Assembly (NCBI GenBank): GCA_031549885.1
Contig: JAVBPD010000120.1
Coordinates: 1 to 40,243 of the forward strand
From: WQUF01 sp031549885
Lineage (GTDB): Bacteria > Bacillota > Clostridia > Clostridiales > Clostridiaceae
DNA: 40,243 nt
Direction of reading: 5' to 3'
The notes beneath the pieces were generated by a model. That model was not told the origin of the DNA. It was given only the letters and a program-made list of their open reading frames with translations, and searched no databases. Made by a program: the position numbers and the translations under genes. Position 1 is the stretch's first letter; every line of letters starts with the position of its first letter. Shown in pieces: positions 32,212 to 40,243 of the stretch.

Positions 32212-34038
32212 TTGGATAATAAAAATAATGATGAGAGTAAAAAAGTTTCTTTATCTTTAGAAAAAGATGATTTAGATGAGAAAATCCAAGAAGTAAGCAA
32301 AGAAAATGATAAATTTGGACAAATAGAAAATGAATTTAAAGATGATAAGAAGCCAAAAAAGATTAAAAAGGAAAAGATTAAAGACCATAAGCTTAAATCT
32401 TCATCTGGATTTTTATTATTATTTTTTGTTATTATTGGGTTATTTACTATTTTACTATTTGCTATTGGCCAAGAACCTACTTGGACTATTCAATACCTAT
32501 ACTATAAGTATTATTGGTTTTATAATGGGTTTATTGTATTGATTACTTTAACGCTAATATTAATTGGAACAAGAAAACTTGGGGTTTTTAAGAGCATGCT
32601 ATTATTACCTTTATGTTTAATAATAATTTTATTGTTTTCATTTCCACTTATTTATTTTACTACAGATTTAAACATGATTTTATCAAACCCTATAAGTTAC
32701 TTTAAAGATAATATTTTTGATTTTGCGTTTTTAGATTTTTTGCCTGTAACCTCCTGCATTATAATTTCATTTATTTTAATGATAATTATTCAAACTATTG
32801 CATGGATAAAAAAACGAGAAGTATTAAAATTAATTGGACTATATGTACCTATTATAGTATTAATTGGAGCGGCAATTTATTTTTTTGGAGTAAATCCTAT
32901 AATGAGAAAAGGACAAAATGGAATTCAAGTAGGAAGTGCTGGACTTAAAGGCGATCTTGATTATATTTTAGAAAATGAAAAAAAATATAATTTGGATTTT
33001 AAATCTAAGGAAGATCAAGAAGCTTTAGAGAAAAACATAAATATCTTAAAGGGAAAAGTATCTGAAGAAGGCTTTGAAAATTTAATAGTTGAGTTAAAAA
33101 GGTTAAATGCTTCTTATATAGATCAAAATAATGATATGAGTTATGTGGGTAAAGCATTTCCGTTTGTTTTATATGGGTTTAACGATGGGTATTATGTGGT
33201 ATCAAATAGCAAACAATTTGATAATATATATGGAAAAAAATTAATATCTATAAATGGCAAGAAAGTTGAGGATCTTGAAAAACAATTTTTGGAAATTTCA
33301 TCATTTGGATCTCAAACAAGGCTTAAGAGTTTATTTGCAATATATCTTTCAGATTATACTATTTTAAAGGGTTTAAATATAGTAAACTCTGAAGAATGCA
33401 ATTTTATATTTCAAAATGGAGCAAGCTCAATAAATGTTACAGCAACTGCATTGGATCAAAGAGAATTGTCTAAACAAATGCAAAACAACAATTATGAACT
33501 GGATAAAACCTTTGTATTTAGACAGAATAAATTGTTTGTTGAACAAAAAAATTCAATATTGCGTTATGTTTATCAAAATTATGATTCAAGTGTAAATTTT
33601 GAAAATGTTAAAATTTTAGATTATCTAAAAACTAAAACAATAAAGACATTTTTTATTGATTTAAGAAATAGTGGTGAAGGCAATTCAAAATATTTTACTA
33701 AACTTGCTAATGCTATAAAATATAGAAGGATTAAAATTGATAATATTATTTGTGCTACAGATAAAGATACTGTCTTAAGCAGTGTTGTGGCTGCTCAGAA
33801 TGTGAAAGAAATACTAAATGGGATATCTATAGGCCAAGATACTGGAGGAAGCATTTCTAATTGTACAAATAATAGAGCTTTTATAACTCCAAATAACAAT
33901 ATAAAGTTTAACATTGTTACAAAAGATAATAAAACAAAAGGCAAAAGCCCAATATCTGTAGATAAAATTATAAATTTAAATTCGCTAGACTATTTCACAA
34001 ATAAAGATCCTGTTTATGAATATATTAAATCTTTATAA
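32212..34038 (+). CDS. Membrane-anchored S41-peptidase-like protein
   Basis: 608 residues; GAGGTGA lies five bases before the TTG start. A charged cytoplasmic N-terminus (1-65, Lys/Glu/Asp-rich) is followed by about five membrane helices (65-235), then a large extracytoplasmic part. That part has a PDZ-like short segment (YGKKLISINGKKVEDLEKQF) and an S41 core: TFFIDLRNSGEGNSKYFTKL, then DTVLSSVVAAQNVKEILNGI with a candidate nucleophile Ser, and SIGQDTGGSISN like the IGExTGG of S41 members. Clostridial S41 relatives have the same order. Whether the catalytic Ser-Lys pair is intact is uncertain, so it may be an active protease or a binding protein. Function unknown. Confidence 0.7.
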   Translation: MDNKNNDESKKVSLSLEKDDLDEKIQEVSKENDKFGQIENEFKDDKKPKKIKKEKIKDHKLKSSSGFLLLFFVIIGLFTILLFAIGQEPTWTIQYLYYKYYWFYNGFIVLITLTLILIGTRKLGVFKSMLLLPLCLIIILLFSFPLIYFTTDLNMILSNPISYFKDNIFDFAFLDFLPVTSCIIISFILMIIIQTIAWIKKREVLKLIGLYVPIIVLIGAAIYFFGVNPIMRKGQNGIQVGSAGLKGDLDYILENEKKYNLDFKSKEDQEALEKNINILKGKVSEEGFENLIVELKRLNASYIDQNNDMSYVGKAFPFVLYGFNDGYYVVSNSKQFDNIYGKKLISINGKKVEDLEKQFLEISSFGSQTRLKSLFAIYLSDYTILKGLNIVNSEECNFIFQNGASSINVTATALDQRELSKQMQNNNYELDKTFVFRQNKLFVEQKNSILRYVYQNYDSSVNFENVKILDYLKTKTIKTFFIDLRNSGEGNSKYFTKLANAIKYRRIKIDNIICATDKDTVLSSVVAAQNVKEILNGISIGQDTGGSISNCTNNRAFITPNNNIKFNIVTKDNKTKGKSPISVDKIINLNSLDYFTNKDPVYEYIKSL

Positions 34039-34060
34039 AAATTGAATTTAATACTTTAAG

Positions 34061-34098
34061 AAACTTAAAATGAATCTTTATTTATTTTAAGTTTTTTT
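34061..34098 (+). terminator. Terminator of the S41-like gene
   Basis: AAACTTAAAAT (34061-34071) pairs with ATTTTAAGTTT (34084-34094) and ends in seven T residues. Confidence 0.82.
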
Positions 34099-34243
34099 AA
34101 ATAAAATTTAATGTAAATTTATAACTAATTATAAAATAAATATTAAAAATGTATTTATTATACATAATATAAATGATATAATAAAATAAATATTAGTTAA
34201 TATATAAATTAAATTTATTTTAAGTGTTAGAGGAGTTTTTAGG

Positions 34244-34786
34244 ATGGTCACTAGAAAAGATATTTATACTAAGCCTCGAAATAAAAAGAGGAGTTCTATC
34301 AGGTCCACTTACAGTTATATTTTTTTGTTTGCTATTCTTGGAATTGCTACATATGTTGGATATGGGTTTTTAGCAAAAGACCAATTTGGTTTTTATGTGA
34401 CATACAGTAAGTTTTTTTATGTGTATAACATTGCTGTATTTATGATTTTGAATTTGATTTTTCTATATAGTGTTATGGAAAAGGGAATTAAAAAGACTTT
34501 GGGTTTTATTGGCATTTCCGCATTATCATTTTTAGTCTTTAACTTAATATCAATATTTATTGCACGTTTGTTTTTTAATAATTTAGAGCCAAGCATTATA
34601 GATATTTTATTTAATTTTAATGATACTAAGCTTACAATTAAGGATGCAATATTATTTAATTATATTCCAGTATTTTTATCTCTTGCAATGTGGGCATTGT
34701 TAACTTTTATAATGATGCCATTCTCAAAGATATCATCTCTTAAGCGTGACAGAAAATCAAGCTTTGAAGCTCAAGGAAGGGTATAA
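34244..34786 (+). CDS. Four-helix membrane protein of unknown function
   Basis: 180 residues. A basic N-terminus (YTKPRNKKRSSIRS) is followed by four hydrophobic helices (about 24-44, 58-78, 84-110 and 140-160) and a basic cytoplasmic tail (SSLKRDRKSSFEAQGRV). No catalytic motif was found and I do not recognise the family. An AGAGGAG site lies eight bases before the ATG at 34244. It is monocistronic: the S41-like gene terminator lies before it and a strong shared terminator after it. The genomic neighbour is membrane-anchored too, but nothing ties their functions together. Confidence 0.8.
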   Translation: MVTRKDIYTKPRNKKRSSIRSTYSYIFLFAILGIATYVGYGFLAKDQFGFYVTYSKFFYVYNIAVFMILNLIFLYSVMEKGIKKTLGFIGISALSFLVFNLISIFIARLFFNNLEPSIIDILFNFNDTKLTIKDAILFNYIPVFLSLAMWALLTFIMMPFSKISSLKRDRKSSFEAQGRV

Positions 34787-34801
34787 TATTAAAATTAATT
34801 T

Positions 34802-34842
34802 AAAAAGGAGTTGTAAACAACTTTAATTTACAACACCTTTTT
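34802..34842 (+). terminator. Bidirectional terminator between convergent genes
   Basis: AAAAAGGAGTTGTAAA (34802-34817) pairs with TTTACAACACCTTTTT (34827-34842) with a single mismatch. The A run on one side and T run on the other let it serve both the membrane protein and the minus-strand beta-CASP gene. Confidence 0.85.
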
Positions 34843-34848
34843 AAAATT

Positions 34849-37347
34849 TTAAAGTTCAAAGGAAAGTCCAGTGATTTTTTTGAATTCTAAATTAAGCTTT
34901 TGTTTTAATTCGTCAGTTGGTGATGTTATGCTATTTACTTTGACTTTCTTTTTTTCTGCAATATATGAAAGTTTTTTATATTCAATTTGATTACTTTCTA
35001 AAATTTTCTTGCCGATTTTTAATATTTCATTTTGATTCACTGAATTTGATATTTCTATATTCCATCTTAATTGTGTTTCAAGCTTATCGATTAAACTTGC
35101 ATATTTTTCACCAATTTCAGGAGAAATAAAGCAAAGCTCTATGTAATTTTCATTTCCTTTTGATTTTAAACTTTTTTTAAATAGCTTATCTGGTTTGTCT
35201 TTAAAAGCAGAATCTATAGCAGAAAAAGCTGCATTTTGTTCTGTTTGACCAGGAACCTTTATAATTGGTAGAGCTTCATTTGGTTTTGAGTTTATTTCAT
35301 AGAAATATAAATTTATCCCCGTTTCATTTAAGAAAGCTTCTTCAATATCTTTATAATTAAAATCTAAGCTATTTATATTGATTCTAAAGCAGTTATCTAA
35401 CCTGTAGTAAGATGGAGCTTTAACAAAATTAATACCTTCAGGTAATAAAGATTCTATTAAAGATTCACAGGCGCCTAAACTGCATTCATTGTTGATTTCT
35501 ATTTTCCATTTAGTTTCATCTTCATATTCTTTAATTTTATCAATAATTTTAAGAGTAGCTGTAATAGGAAAATTAAAATTAAGCAAAATCACTTTTTCAT
35601 TAAATCTAGCACCTTTTTTGTATAACCCATAAGGGGAAAACATTTCTGAGGCTAAATTTAACGCTTTATTTACTTCCATAAATTCATCTTTAATTTTAAT
35701 ATCCTCAGGTTTAACATAGTGGAAAATATAAGGCCTTCTGACTTCAAATACAAAATATTTGCTTTCATATAATTTTTTATTAAACTCCATAAGATCATGT
35801 TTTTGAAATTTACCTGTTAATATAAATGCAAGATCCTCTAATGTAAAACCTTTTGCTTGGGGATAATTAGCTTTTATAAATTCCCAAAGTGATATTATTT
35901 CTTCTTCAGAAACATCATCTATTGATTTAAAATATGTGTTCATGGTTTTTAATGATTCTCTATTTAACTGCCTTCTTTTATTTTTTGTAAAATCAAAATA
36001 ATAATGCTCACCATTTTCAGGTATATATGTTTCACCAAAATGCTCTTTTTGAAATGATGATGATATCTCTAAACAGGATTCTTTAGAGCCATGTACAAAG
36101 AAAGCTTTTTTAGGGGATAGGGAATGTGCTAATGCAAGGATTTGTGATTTATCAGCATGAGCAGAAAGCCCATACATACCAATGCCGCATTTAAGTGGGA
36201 TAATTTCATCACCTAATTGTATTTTTTTATTTTCATCTTCAGGGTTATTTGCAAGTTCTAATAACTTTGCACCTGGAGATTCCTCATCTTGATATCCTGT
36301 AAGCGCTATAAAATTATTTTCATTTAAAGCAAGGTGCTTTGCATAAAAAGCACTTGGACCTCCAGAGAGCATGCCAGAACTAGATATTATGCACAAACCT
36401 TCATCTTTTAATGCGATTTCTCTTCTAGTTGCTTCATTTCTTTTAACAGGTATGACATTTTCATTATAAAAAATGTCTATGCCTTTATAAATTTTCTTAG
36501 CATATCTTTCACGAAGGTAATTGGGATTTTGATTAAAAACTCTGCAAATATCGTTTACCATACCATCTACATATATTTTAAATTTAGGGCATGTTCCTTT
36601 TTGCATGGAATTTATTAAATATAAGATGATTTCTTGTGCTCTACCAAGGGCAAAGGCAGGAATTAAAATCTTATTTCCCAAAGAAACTGTTTCAACAATT
36701 TTATTTAACAAAGAATTAAGCTCTATATCCCGATTATTGTGAAGGCGATTGCCATAGGTTGACTCAAATATTCCTACATCAGGACGAAGCTTTGGAACAT
36801 ATGCACCAGATACTGTCATTTGATCTGTAATTGAAAAATCTCCACTATAAAAAATACTAGCTTCTTTAGAAACAATATATGTAAAAACAGCGCCTGGAAT
36901 ATGACCTGCACTAAATAAAGTAACTTTAATATCTAAATCATCATTAAAGGGGTGAATTTCATATTCAGGTGAATAGCATATTATTCTATTTAACATATTT
37001 TGAACATGAATTTCAGAAAAGATAGGTATCTCCGATTCTCTCATATCCATTATCTTAAGGCTATCGTATAAAAGCACTTTAACTAAATCCTTTGTCATGT
37101 GAGTCATGATAATTTGAGCATTTGGATACTCTGTGCTTATTATTGGTAATGTACCTATATGGTCCATATGAGCATGAGAAACTATTATTAAATCTATTCC
37201 ACCAGACTTTTTTATAGAATCAAGATCTGGTATAGGATCTTTTGACATTCGCATGCCGCAATCAAATAAAATATTTTTATTTGATATTTTAACTAAAATA
37301 CAACTTGCGCCAACTTCATTGGCACCACCACAAAAATTTAAATCCAT
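34849..37347 (-). CDS. Metallo-beta-lactamase/beta-CASP nuclease with duplicated C-terminal module
   Basis: 832 residues. The first about 450 are a complete MBL/beta-CASP RNA-processing nuclease. The zinc site is SHAHMDHIG (motif 2, residues 57-65), SAGHIPGA (motif 3) and YSGDFS (motif 4); beta-CASP elements are IFESTYGN, PAFALGRAQEIILYL, SSSGMLSGGPS and GLSAHADKSQIL (the C-terminal His). Relatives are the archaeal/bacterial CPSF-73 homologues and RNase J, which cut or degrade RNA. Residues about 450-580 include LWEFIKANYPQAKGFTLEDLAFILTG and KYFVFEVRRPYIFHYVKPEDI, which vaguely recall an RNase II N-terminal segment. The final about 250 residues carry two copies of an unrecognised module. AGAGGT precedes the ATG. 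Confidence 0.88.
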   Translation of the reverse strand: MDLNFCGGANEVGASCILVKISNKNILFDCGMRMSKDPIPDLDSIKKSGGIDLIIVSHAHMDHIGTLPIISTEYPNAQIIMTHMTKDLVKVLLYDSLKIMDMRESEIPIFSEIHVQNMLNRIICYSPEYEIHPFNDDLDIKVTLFSAGHIPGAVFTYIVSKEASIFYSGDFSITDQMTVSGAYVPKLRPDVGIFESTYGNRLHNNRDIELNSLLNKIVETVSLGNKILIPAFALGRAQEIILYLINSMQKGTCPKFKIYVDGMVNDICRVFNQNPNYLRERYAKKIYKGIDIFYNENVIPVKRNEATRREIALKDEGLCIISSSGMLSGGPSAFYAKHLALNENNFIALTGYQDEESPGAKLLELANNPEDENKKIQLGDEIIPLKCGIGMYGLSAHADKSQILALAHSLSPKKAFFVHGSKESCLEISSSFQKEHFGETYIPENGEHYYFDFTKNKRRQLNRESLKTMNTYFKSIDDVSEEEIISLWEFIKANYPQAKGFTLEDLAFILTGKFQKHDLMEFNKKLYESKYFVFEVRRPYIFHYVKPEDIKIKDEFMEVNKALNLASEMFSPYGLYKKGARFNEKVILLNFNFPITATLKIIDKIKEYEDETKWKIEINNECSLGACESLIESLLPEGINFVKAPSYYRLDNCFRININSLDFNYKDIEEAFLNETGINLYFYEINSKPNEALPIIKVPGQTEQNAAFSAIDSAFKDKPDKLFKKSLKSKGNENYIELCFISPEIGEKYASLIDKLETQLRWNIEISNSVNQNEILKIGKKILESNQIEYKKLSYIAEKKKVKVNSITSPTDELKQKLNLEFKKITGLSFEL

Positions 37348-37360
37348 ATATTACCTCTGT

Positions 37361-37386
37361 GTTATAATAATTAAAATAATTATAAC
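37361..37386. promoter_or_regulatory. Inverted repeat with TATAAT in both directions
   Basis: GTTATAAT (37361-37368) and ATTATAAC (37379-37386) are perfect inverted arms 10 bases apart. Each contains TATAAT on its own strand. It lies between the divergent beta-CASP and M13 genes and could be a pair of overlapping promoters or a repressor site. Confidence 0.4.
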
Positions 37387-37484
37387 AAAAATGGTATTAA
37401 GAAGAAAGGTAATTGTATTTGTTGGTTATATTTAGGGAATAATAAAAGATCAGCTTTAAACAATTAAGGAGGACAGAACAGCAT

Positions 37485-39908
37485 ATGAAAAAAAAATTTA
37501 TTGAAACACTTGCAATTATCATGTTATTTTTAAGCCTATCAACTTTTATACCTACTTCTGTACATGGAAATGAATATTTAATAAAAAATTCAAGTTCTGC
37601 CATAACAAAAGGAGAATTTGCAAACCTTATAAATAGAAATTTATCTCTAGAGGATTTTGATGATACAAATATTTTAGATGTTCCACCTGACTATATCTAT
37701 GCAAAAGACCTTCTATGCGCTAAAAGGAATGGATATATGAATTGTGATGAAGGTGGAAAAATTTATCCAAATTCTACTTTATCAGGTGATGAAGTTGCCA
37801 AGATAATGAATAAATTATTGGGTTTTTCTGATTTATCTTTAGAAAGTAATGTGGACTCTATTGAAGCTTTGCTGGATTTAAACTTAGCAGATGAATATAC
37901 GCTAAGGAAAAAAGAAATATCTATTGAAGATGCAAATAGGCTTGTAAATTCGTTAAAGATTGCAAGGATGTTTTCAGATAGCCCATATGCTTTAAGCAAA
38001 AAAGATTTAAAGGATGATTTTTTTGCATATAAAAATCGCAAATATTTAGCTACTGCAACCATAAATCCTGGTAAAGTATCAACATCAACATTTATAGATG
38101 CTGAAAAAAATATTAATGATATATTTTCAAAGGATATAGAACAAATATTAAAATCTGAGGATTGTATTAAAAATTCAAATGAGTGGAAAATTAAAGAATT
38201 ATATAAAATGTATATGGATGAAGATGAGAGATTTAAATCTAAATCTAAATTAAAACTTTACATAGAAGAAATTAAAGCTATAAAAAATATTGATGAGTTA
38301 AATGCTTTTAGGGAAAAATACATAAATTATTTTGAGTTTGAACCTTTTATCAATGTAAATGCTAGCTGTGATGCTAAAGTAGATGCATCAAAATGGGCAA
38401 TATTTATAATGCCTAGTTCTTATAGGTTAGGCTCAATAGAATATTACTCAAAGGATGAAAAAAATATTGTAATACAAAATGCTTATAAAGATTACATTGG
38501 AAGAATACTTAAATATATGGGAGAAACGGATAATATAGATAAAAGAGCAAAAGCAATATATGCTTTAGAAGAAAGTAGAGCTAAAAAAGATTTTCCTAAA
38601 GAAATTTATGATGATCCAAACCTTAGATATACAAAATATTCATTGGAAGATATGCTAAAAGCTACAGAAAACTCTAAGTCCTTGACTGTTTCAGAAGATC
38701 TTTATAATCTTTATAAAAATATGAATGTGTATTGTGCCAACATAGATTATGTAAAATATGTAGATAGTCTATATGCAGAAAATAATTTATCTACACTTAA
38801 AGATTATGCAATTATTGATATATTTAATACTTTTTCAAAGGTTCTTGGAGAGGATGTTTTAAATCTTTCTAAAGATTTAAATAAAGCTTTGTATGGTAAA
38901 ATAGAGGAAGACAAAGGGCTTATGGAAAGAGCTCAGTGTTTTGTTGTTGAGTCTATGAGTCATGCTTTTTCAAATATTTATGCAGATAAACATGTTTTTA
39001 AAAATACAAAAAAAGATGTAATAGATATGGTTGAAAACATAAGAAGAAAATATTGTGAGAGAATAAATAAATTGTCTTGGATGAGTGAATCTACAAAGAA
39101 GAATGCAATAGAAAAACTTAATTGTATAAAAGCTTATATAGCATATCCTGAAGAAAATGAAAAACCAGAAGAAAAGCTTTTTGATGTTATAGCAAAATCA
39201 GAAGGTGGAAATTTAATTGATTGGACTTTAAGTAAAAAAGATTCAGAGTATAGAGATTTTATAAATATTTTAAAAAAAGACGCTAGAAAGAATATTTGGA
39301 AAGATGTTTCAACTTTTACGGTAAATGCTTTTTATATGCCGGCATTTAATGCAATTGTAGTTCCAGCAGGTATTTTACAAAAGCCTTTTTATGATGTTAA
39401 TGCTAAAAAAGAAGAAAATTTAGGAGGTATAGGAGCTATAATTGCACATGAATTTTCACATGCATTTGATAACTCTGGAGCTAAGTATGGTAAAGATGGG
39501 ACGTTGACAAATTGGTGGACAGATGAGGACTTTGCATCGTTTAAGAATATGACTGAAGATGTTGCAAGAAAGTTATCAGATATACATTTTAGCGGTAGCA
39601 ATATAAATGGCAGGCTATGTACTGGAGAGATCATTGCTGATTTAGGAGGATTAGCTTGTGCTTTAGATATTGCGTCAGAAAACAGAAATTGTGATTTATC
39701 AAAAGTTATGGATACTTGGGCAAATGTATGGGCTACAAGAATGCCTAAAGAAATGGCATCTTATCTTCTTGCTGTTGATGTTCATGCTCCTAGTAAAACT
39801 AGGGTCAATTTTGTTATTTCTCAAATGGACGATTTTTATGAAATATTTAATATAAAAGAAGGAGATGGAATGTTTACTCCTAAAGAAAAAAGATTGATAA
39901 TATGGTAA
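37485..39908 (+). CDS. Secreted SLH-like/M13 (neprilysin-type) zinc metallopeptidase
   Basis: 807 residues. Signal peptide at 1-28 (cleavage near TSVHG). Residues 37-115 look like SLH repeats: AITKGEFANLINRNL, ILDVPPDYIYAKDLLCAKRNGYMNC, KIYPNSTLSGDEVAKIMNKLLGF. That suggests attachment to the cell wall or S-layer. The rest is a full M13 peptidase: VNAFYMPAFNAIVVPAG, the zinc site HEFSH (H655, E656, H659) followed by AFD, the third ligand in GEIIADLGG (E715, D719), and DVHAPSKTRVNF, the conserved substrate-binding region near the C-terminus. M13 enzymes (PepO, neprilysin) degrade oligopeptides. It starts about six bases after GGAGG and ends at its own terminator. Confidence 0.92.
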   Translation: MKKKFIETLAIIMLFLSLSTFIPTSVHGNEYLIKNSSSAITKGEFANLINRNLSLEDFDDTNILDVPPDYIYAKDLLCAKRNGYMNCDEGGKIYPNSTLSGDEVAKIMNKLLGFSDLSLESNVDSIEALLDLNLADEYTLRKKEISIEDANRLVNSLKIARMFSDSPYALSKKDLKDDFFAYKNRKYLATATINPGKVSTSTFIDAEKNINDIFSKDIEQILKSEDCIKNSNEWKIKELYKMYMDEDERFKSKSKLKLYIEEIKAIKNIDELNAFREKYINYFEFEPFINVNASCDAKVDASKWAIFIMPSSYRLGSIEYYSKDEKNIVIQNAYKDYIGRILKYMGETDNIDKRAKAIYALEESRAKKDFPKEIYDDPNLRYTKYSLEDMLKATENSKSLTVSEDLYNLYKNMNVYCANIDYVKYVDSLYAENNLSTLKDYAIIDIFNTFSKVLGEDVLNLSKDLNKALYGKIEEDKGLMERAQCFVVESMSHAFSNIYADKHVFKNTKKDVIDMVENIRRKYCERINKLSWMSESTKKNAIEKLNCIKAYIAYPEENEKPEEKLFDVIAKSEGGNLIDWTLSKKDSEYRDFINILKKDARKNIWKDVSTFTVNAFYMPAFNAIVVPAGILQKPFYDVNAKKEENLGGIGAIIAHEFSHAFDNSGAKYGKDGTLTNWWTDEDFASFKNMTEDVARKLSDIHFSGSNINGRLCTGEIIADLGGLACALDIASENRNCDLSKVMDTWANVWATRMPKEMASYLLAVDVHAPSKTRVNFVISQMDDFYEIFNIKEGDGMFTPKEKRLIIW

Positions 39909-39913
39909 GTTTT

Positions 39914-39947
39914 GAGTATCACTTTTTTAGTGGTACTCTATTTTTGT
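39914..39947 (+). terminator. Terminator of the M13 peptidase gene
   Basis: GAGTATCAC (39914-39922) pairs with GTGGTACTC (39930-39938), with one G-U pair, followed by TATTTTTG. Confidence 0.82.
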
Positions 39948-40051
39948 TTACTATATGATAAGTTTTAAAATTATTTAAAAAAATTAATTTTAAAATTCAT
40001 AAAATTAAAATTTTACAATATAAATATAGTAATAATATTAGGAGCAGCATA

Positions 40052-40243
40052 ATGGGCAATAATAATTTTTTAAATCTTAAAGAAGGATTTAGTAGAATGG
40101 GCATTAATATTGAAACTCATGCTGGGGATAATGTATTTCCTACTGCAAGAGTTAAAAATGACCCTATAAAGGAAACACGCAACCAAATAGATCTTTCTCC
40201 TTTATCTTTAGAGGAAGAGGAAAAAATAAGGCAAAGAGAAAAT
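40052..40243 (+). CDS. Truncated gene at right edge, product unknown
   Basis: An open frame of 64 codons begins at ATG 40052, preceded by AGGAG about eight bases upstream, and runs off the window. The product begins MGNNNFLNLKEGFSRMGINI and continues with a polar stretch (ETHAGDNVFPTARVKND ... DLSPLSLEEEEKIRQREN). There is no signal peptide or membrane helix in the visible part. I do not recognise the family. The TFPTxxLK-like PTARVKNDPIKETR segment may be the start of a large cytoplasmic enzyme, but this is guesswork. It follows the M13 terminator, so it is a separate unit. Confidence 0.7.
   Translation, partial: MGNNNFLNLKEGFSRMGINIETHAGDNVFPTARVKNDPIKETRNQIDLSPLSLEEEEKIRQREN

Overview
The window is AT-rich DNA from a spore-forming, Clostridium-like Firmicute. 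The gene order spoVG, glmU, (response regulator, sensor kinase), pth, mfd, PPIase, spoVT, spoVB/yabM-like, mazG/yabN, hup, rqcP/yabO, yabP, yabQ, divIC, yabR, tRNAs is the classical Bacillus/Clostridium block. The promoters and Shine-Dalgarno sites are typical of low-GC Gram-positives.

Region 1 (1-7.5 kb) is accessory. It holds a truncated ParB-like gene running off the left edge, a PadR / DUF1048 / ABC-2 exporter operon behind a consensus promoter full of dyads, a PAP2 phosphatase, and a heterodimeric type I ABC exporter. A previously unlisted 24-codon leader peptide and an intrinsic terminator precede that exporter and look like a ribosome-controlled transcription attenuator.

Region 2 (7.5-25.5 kb) is the conserved core: murC on the minus strand, a 677-bp non-coding gap, spoVG, glmU, a two-component system, pth, mfd, a PrsA-like lipoprotein foldase, spoVT, a lipid-flippase relative, mazG, HU, rqcP, yabP-yabQ, divIC, an S1 protein and three tRNAs (Leu-UAA, initiator Met, elongator Met). 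Two points are odd. GlmU keeps an intact acetyltransferase half, but its N-terminal half has lost every recognisable uridylyltransferase motif. The prs gene usually next to glmU is absent.

Region 3 (25.5-40.2 kb) departs from the conserved order, since spoIIE-tilS-hpt-ftsH are not here. It holds an MFS exporter, two tandem related lipoproteins (one a 46-codon gene with a TTG start), a secreted protein behind a hairpin, an Old Yellow Enzyme, a pepA-prs operon with an enlarged divergent Prs, a membrane-anchored S41-like protein, an unknown membrane protein, a beta-CASP metallo-beta-lactamase nuclease with a duplicated C-terminal module, and an SLH-like/M13 metallopeptidase fusion. A truncated unknown gene lies at the right edge.

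The most interesting candidates are the leader-peptide attenuator in front of the ABC exporter, the one-sided degenerate GlmU, and the duplicated uncharacterised module on the beta-CASP protein. All calls are by eye from sequence; no database search or folding program was run.
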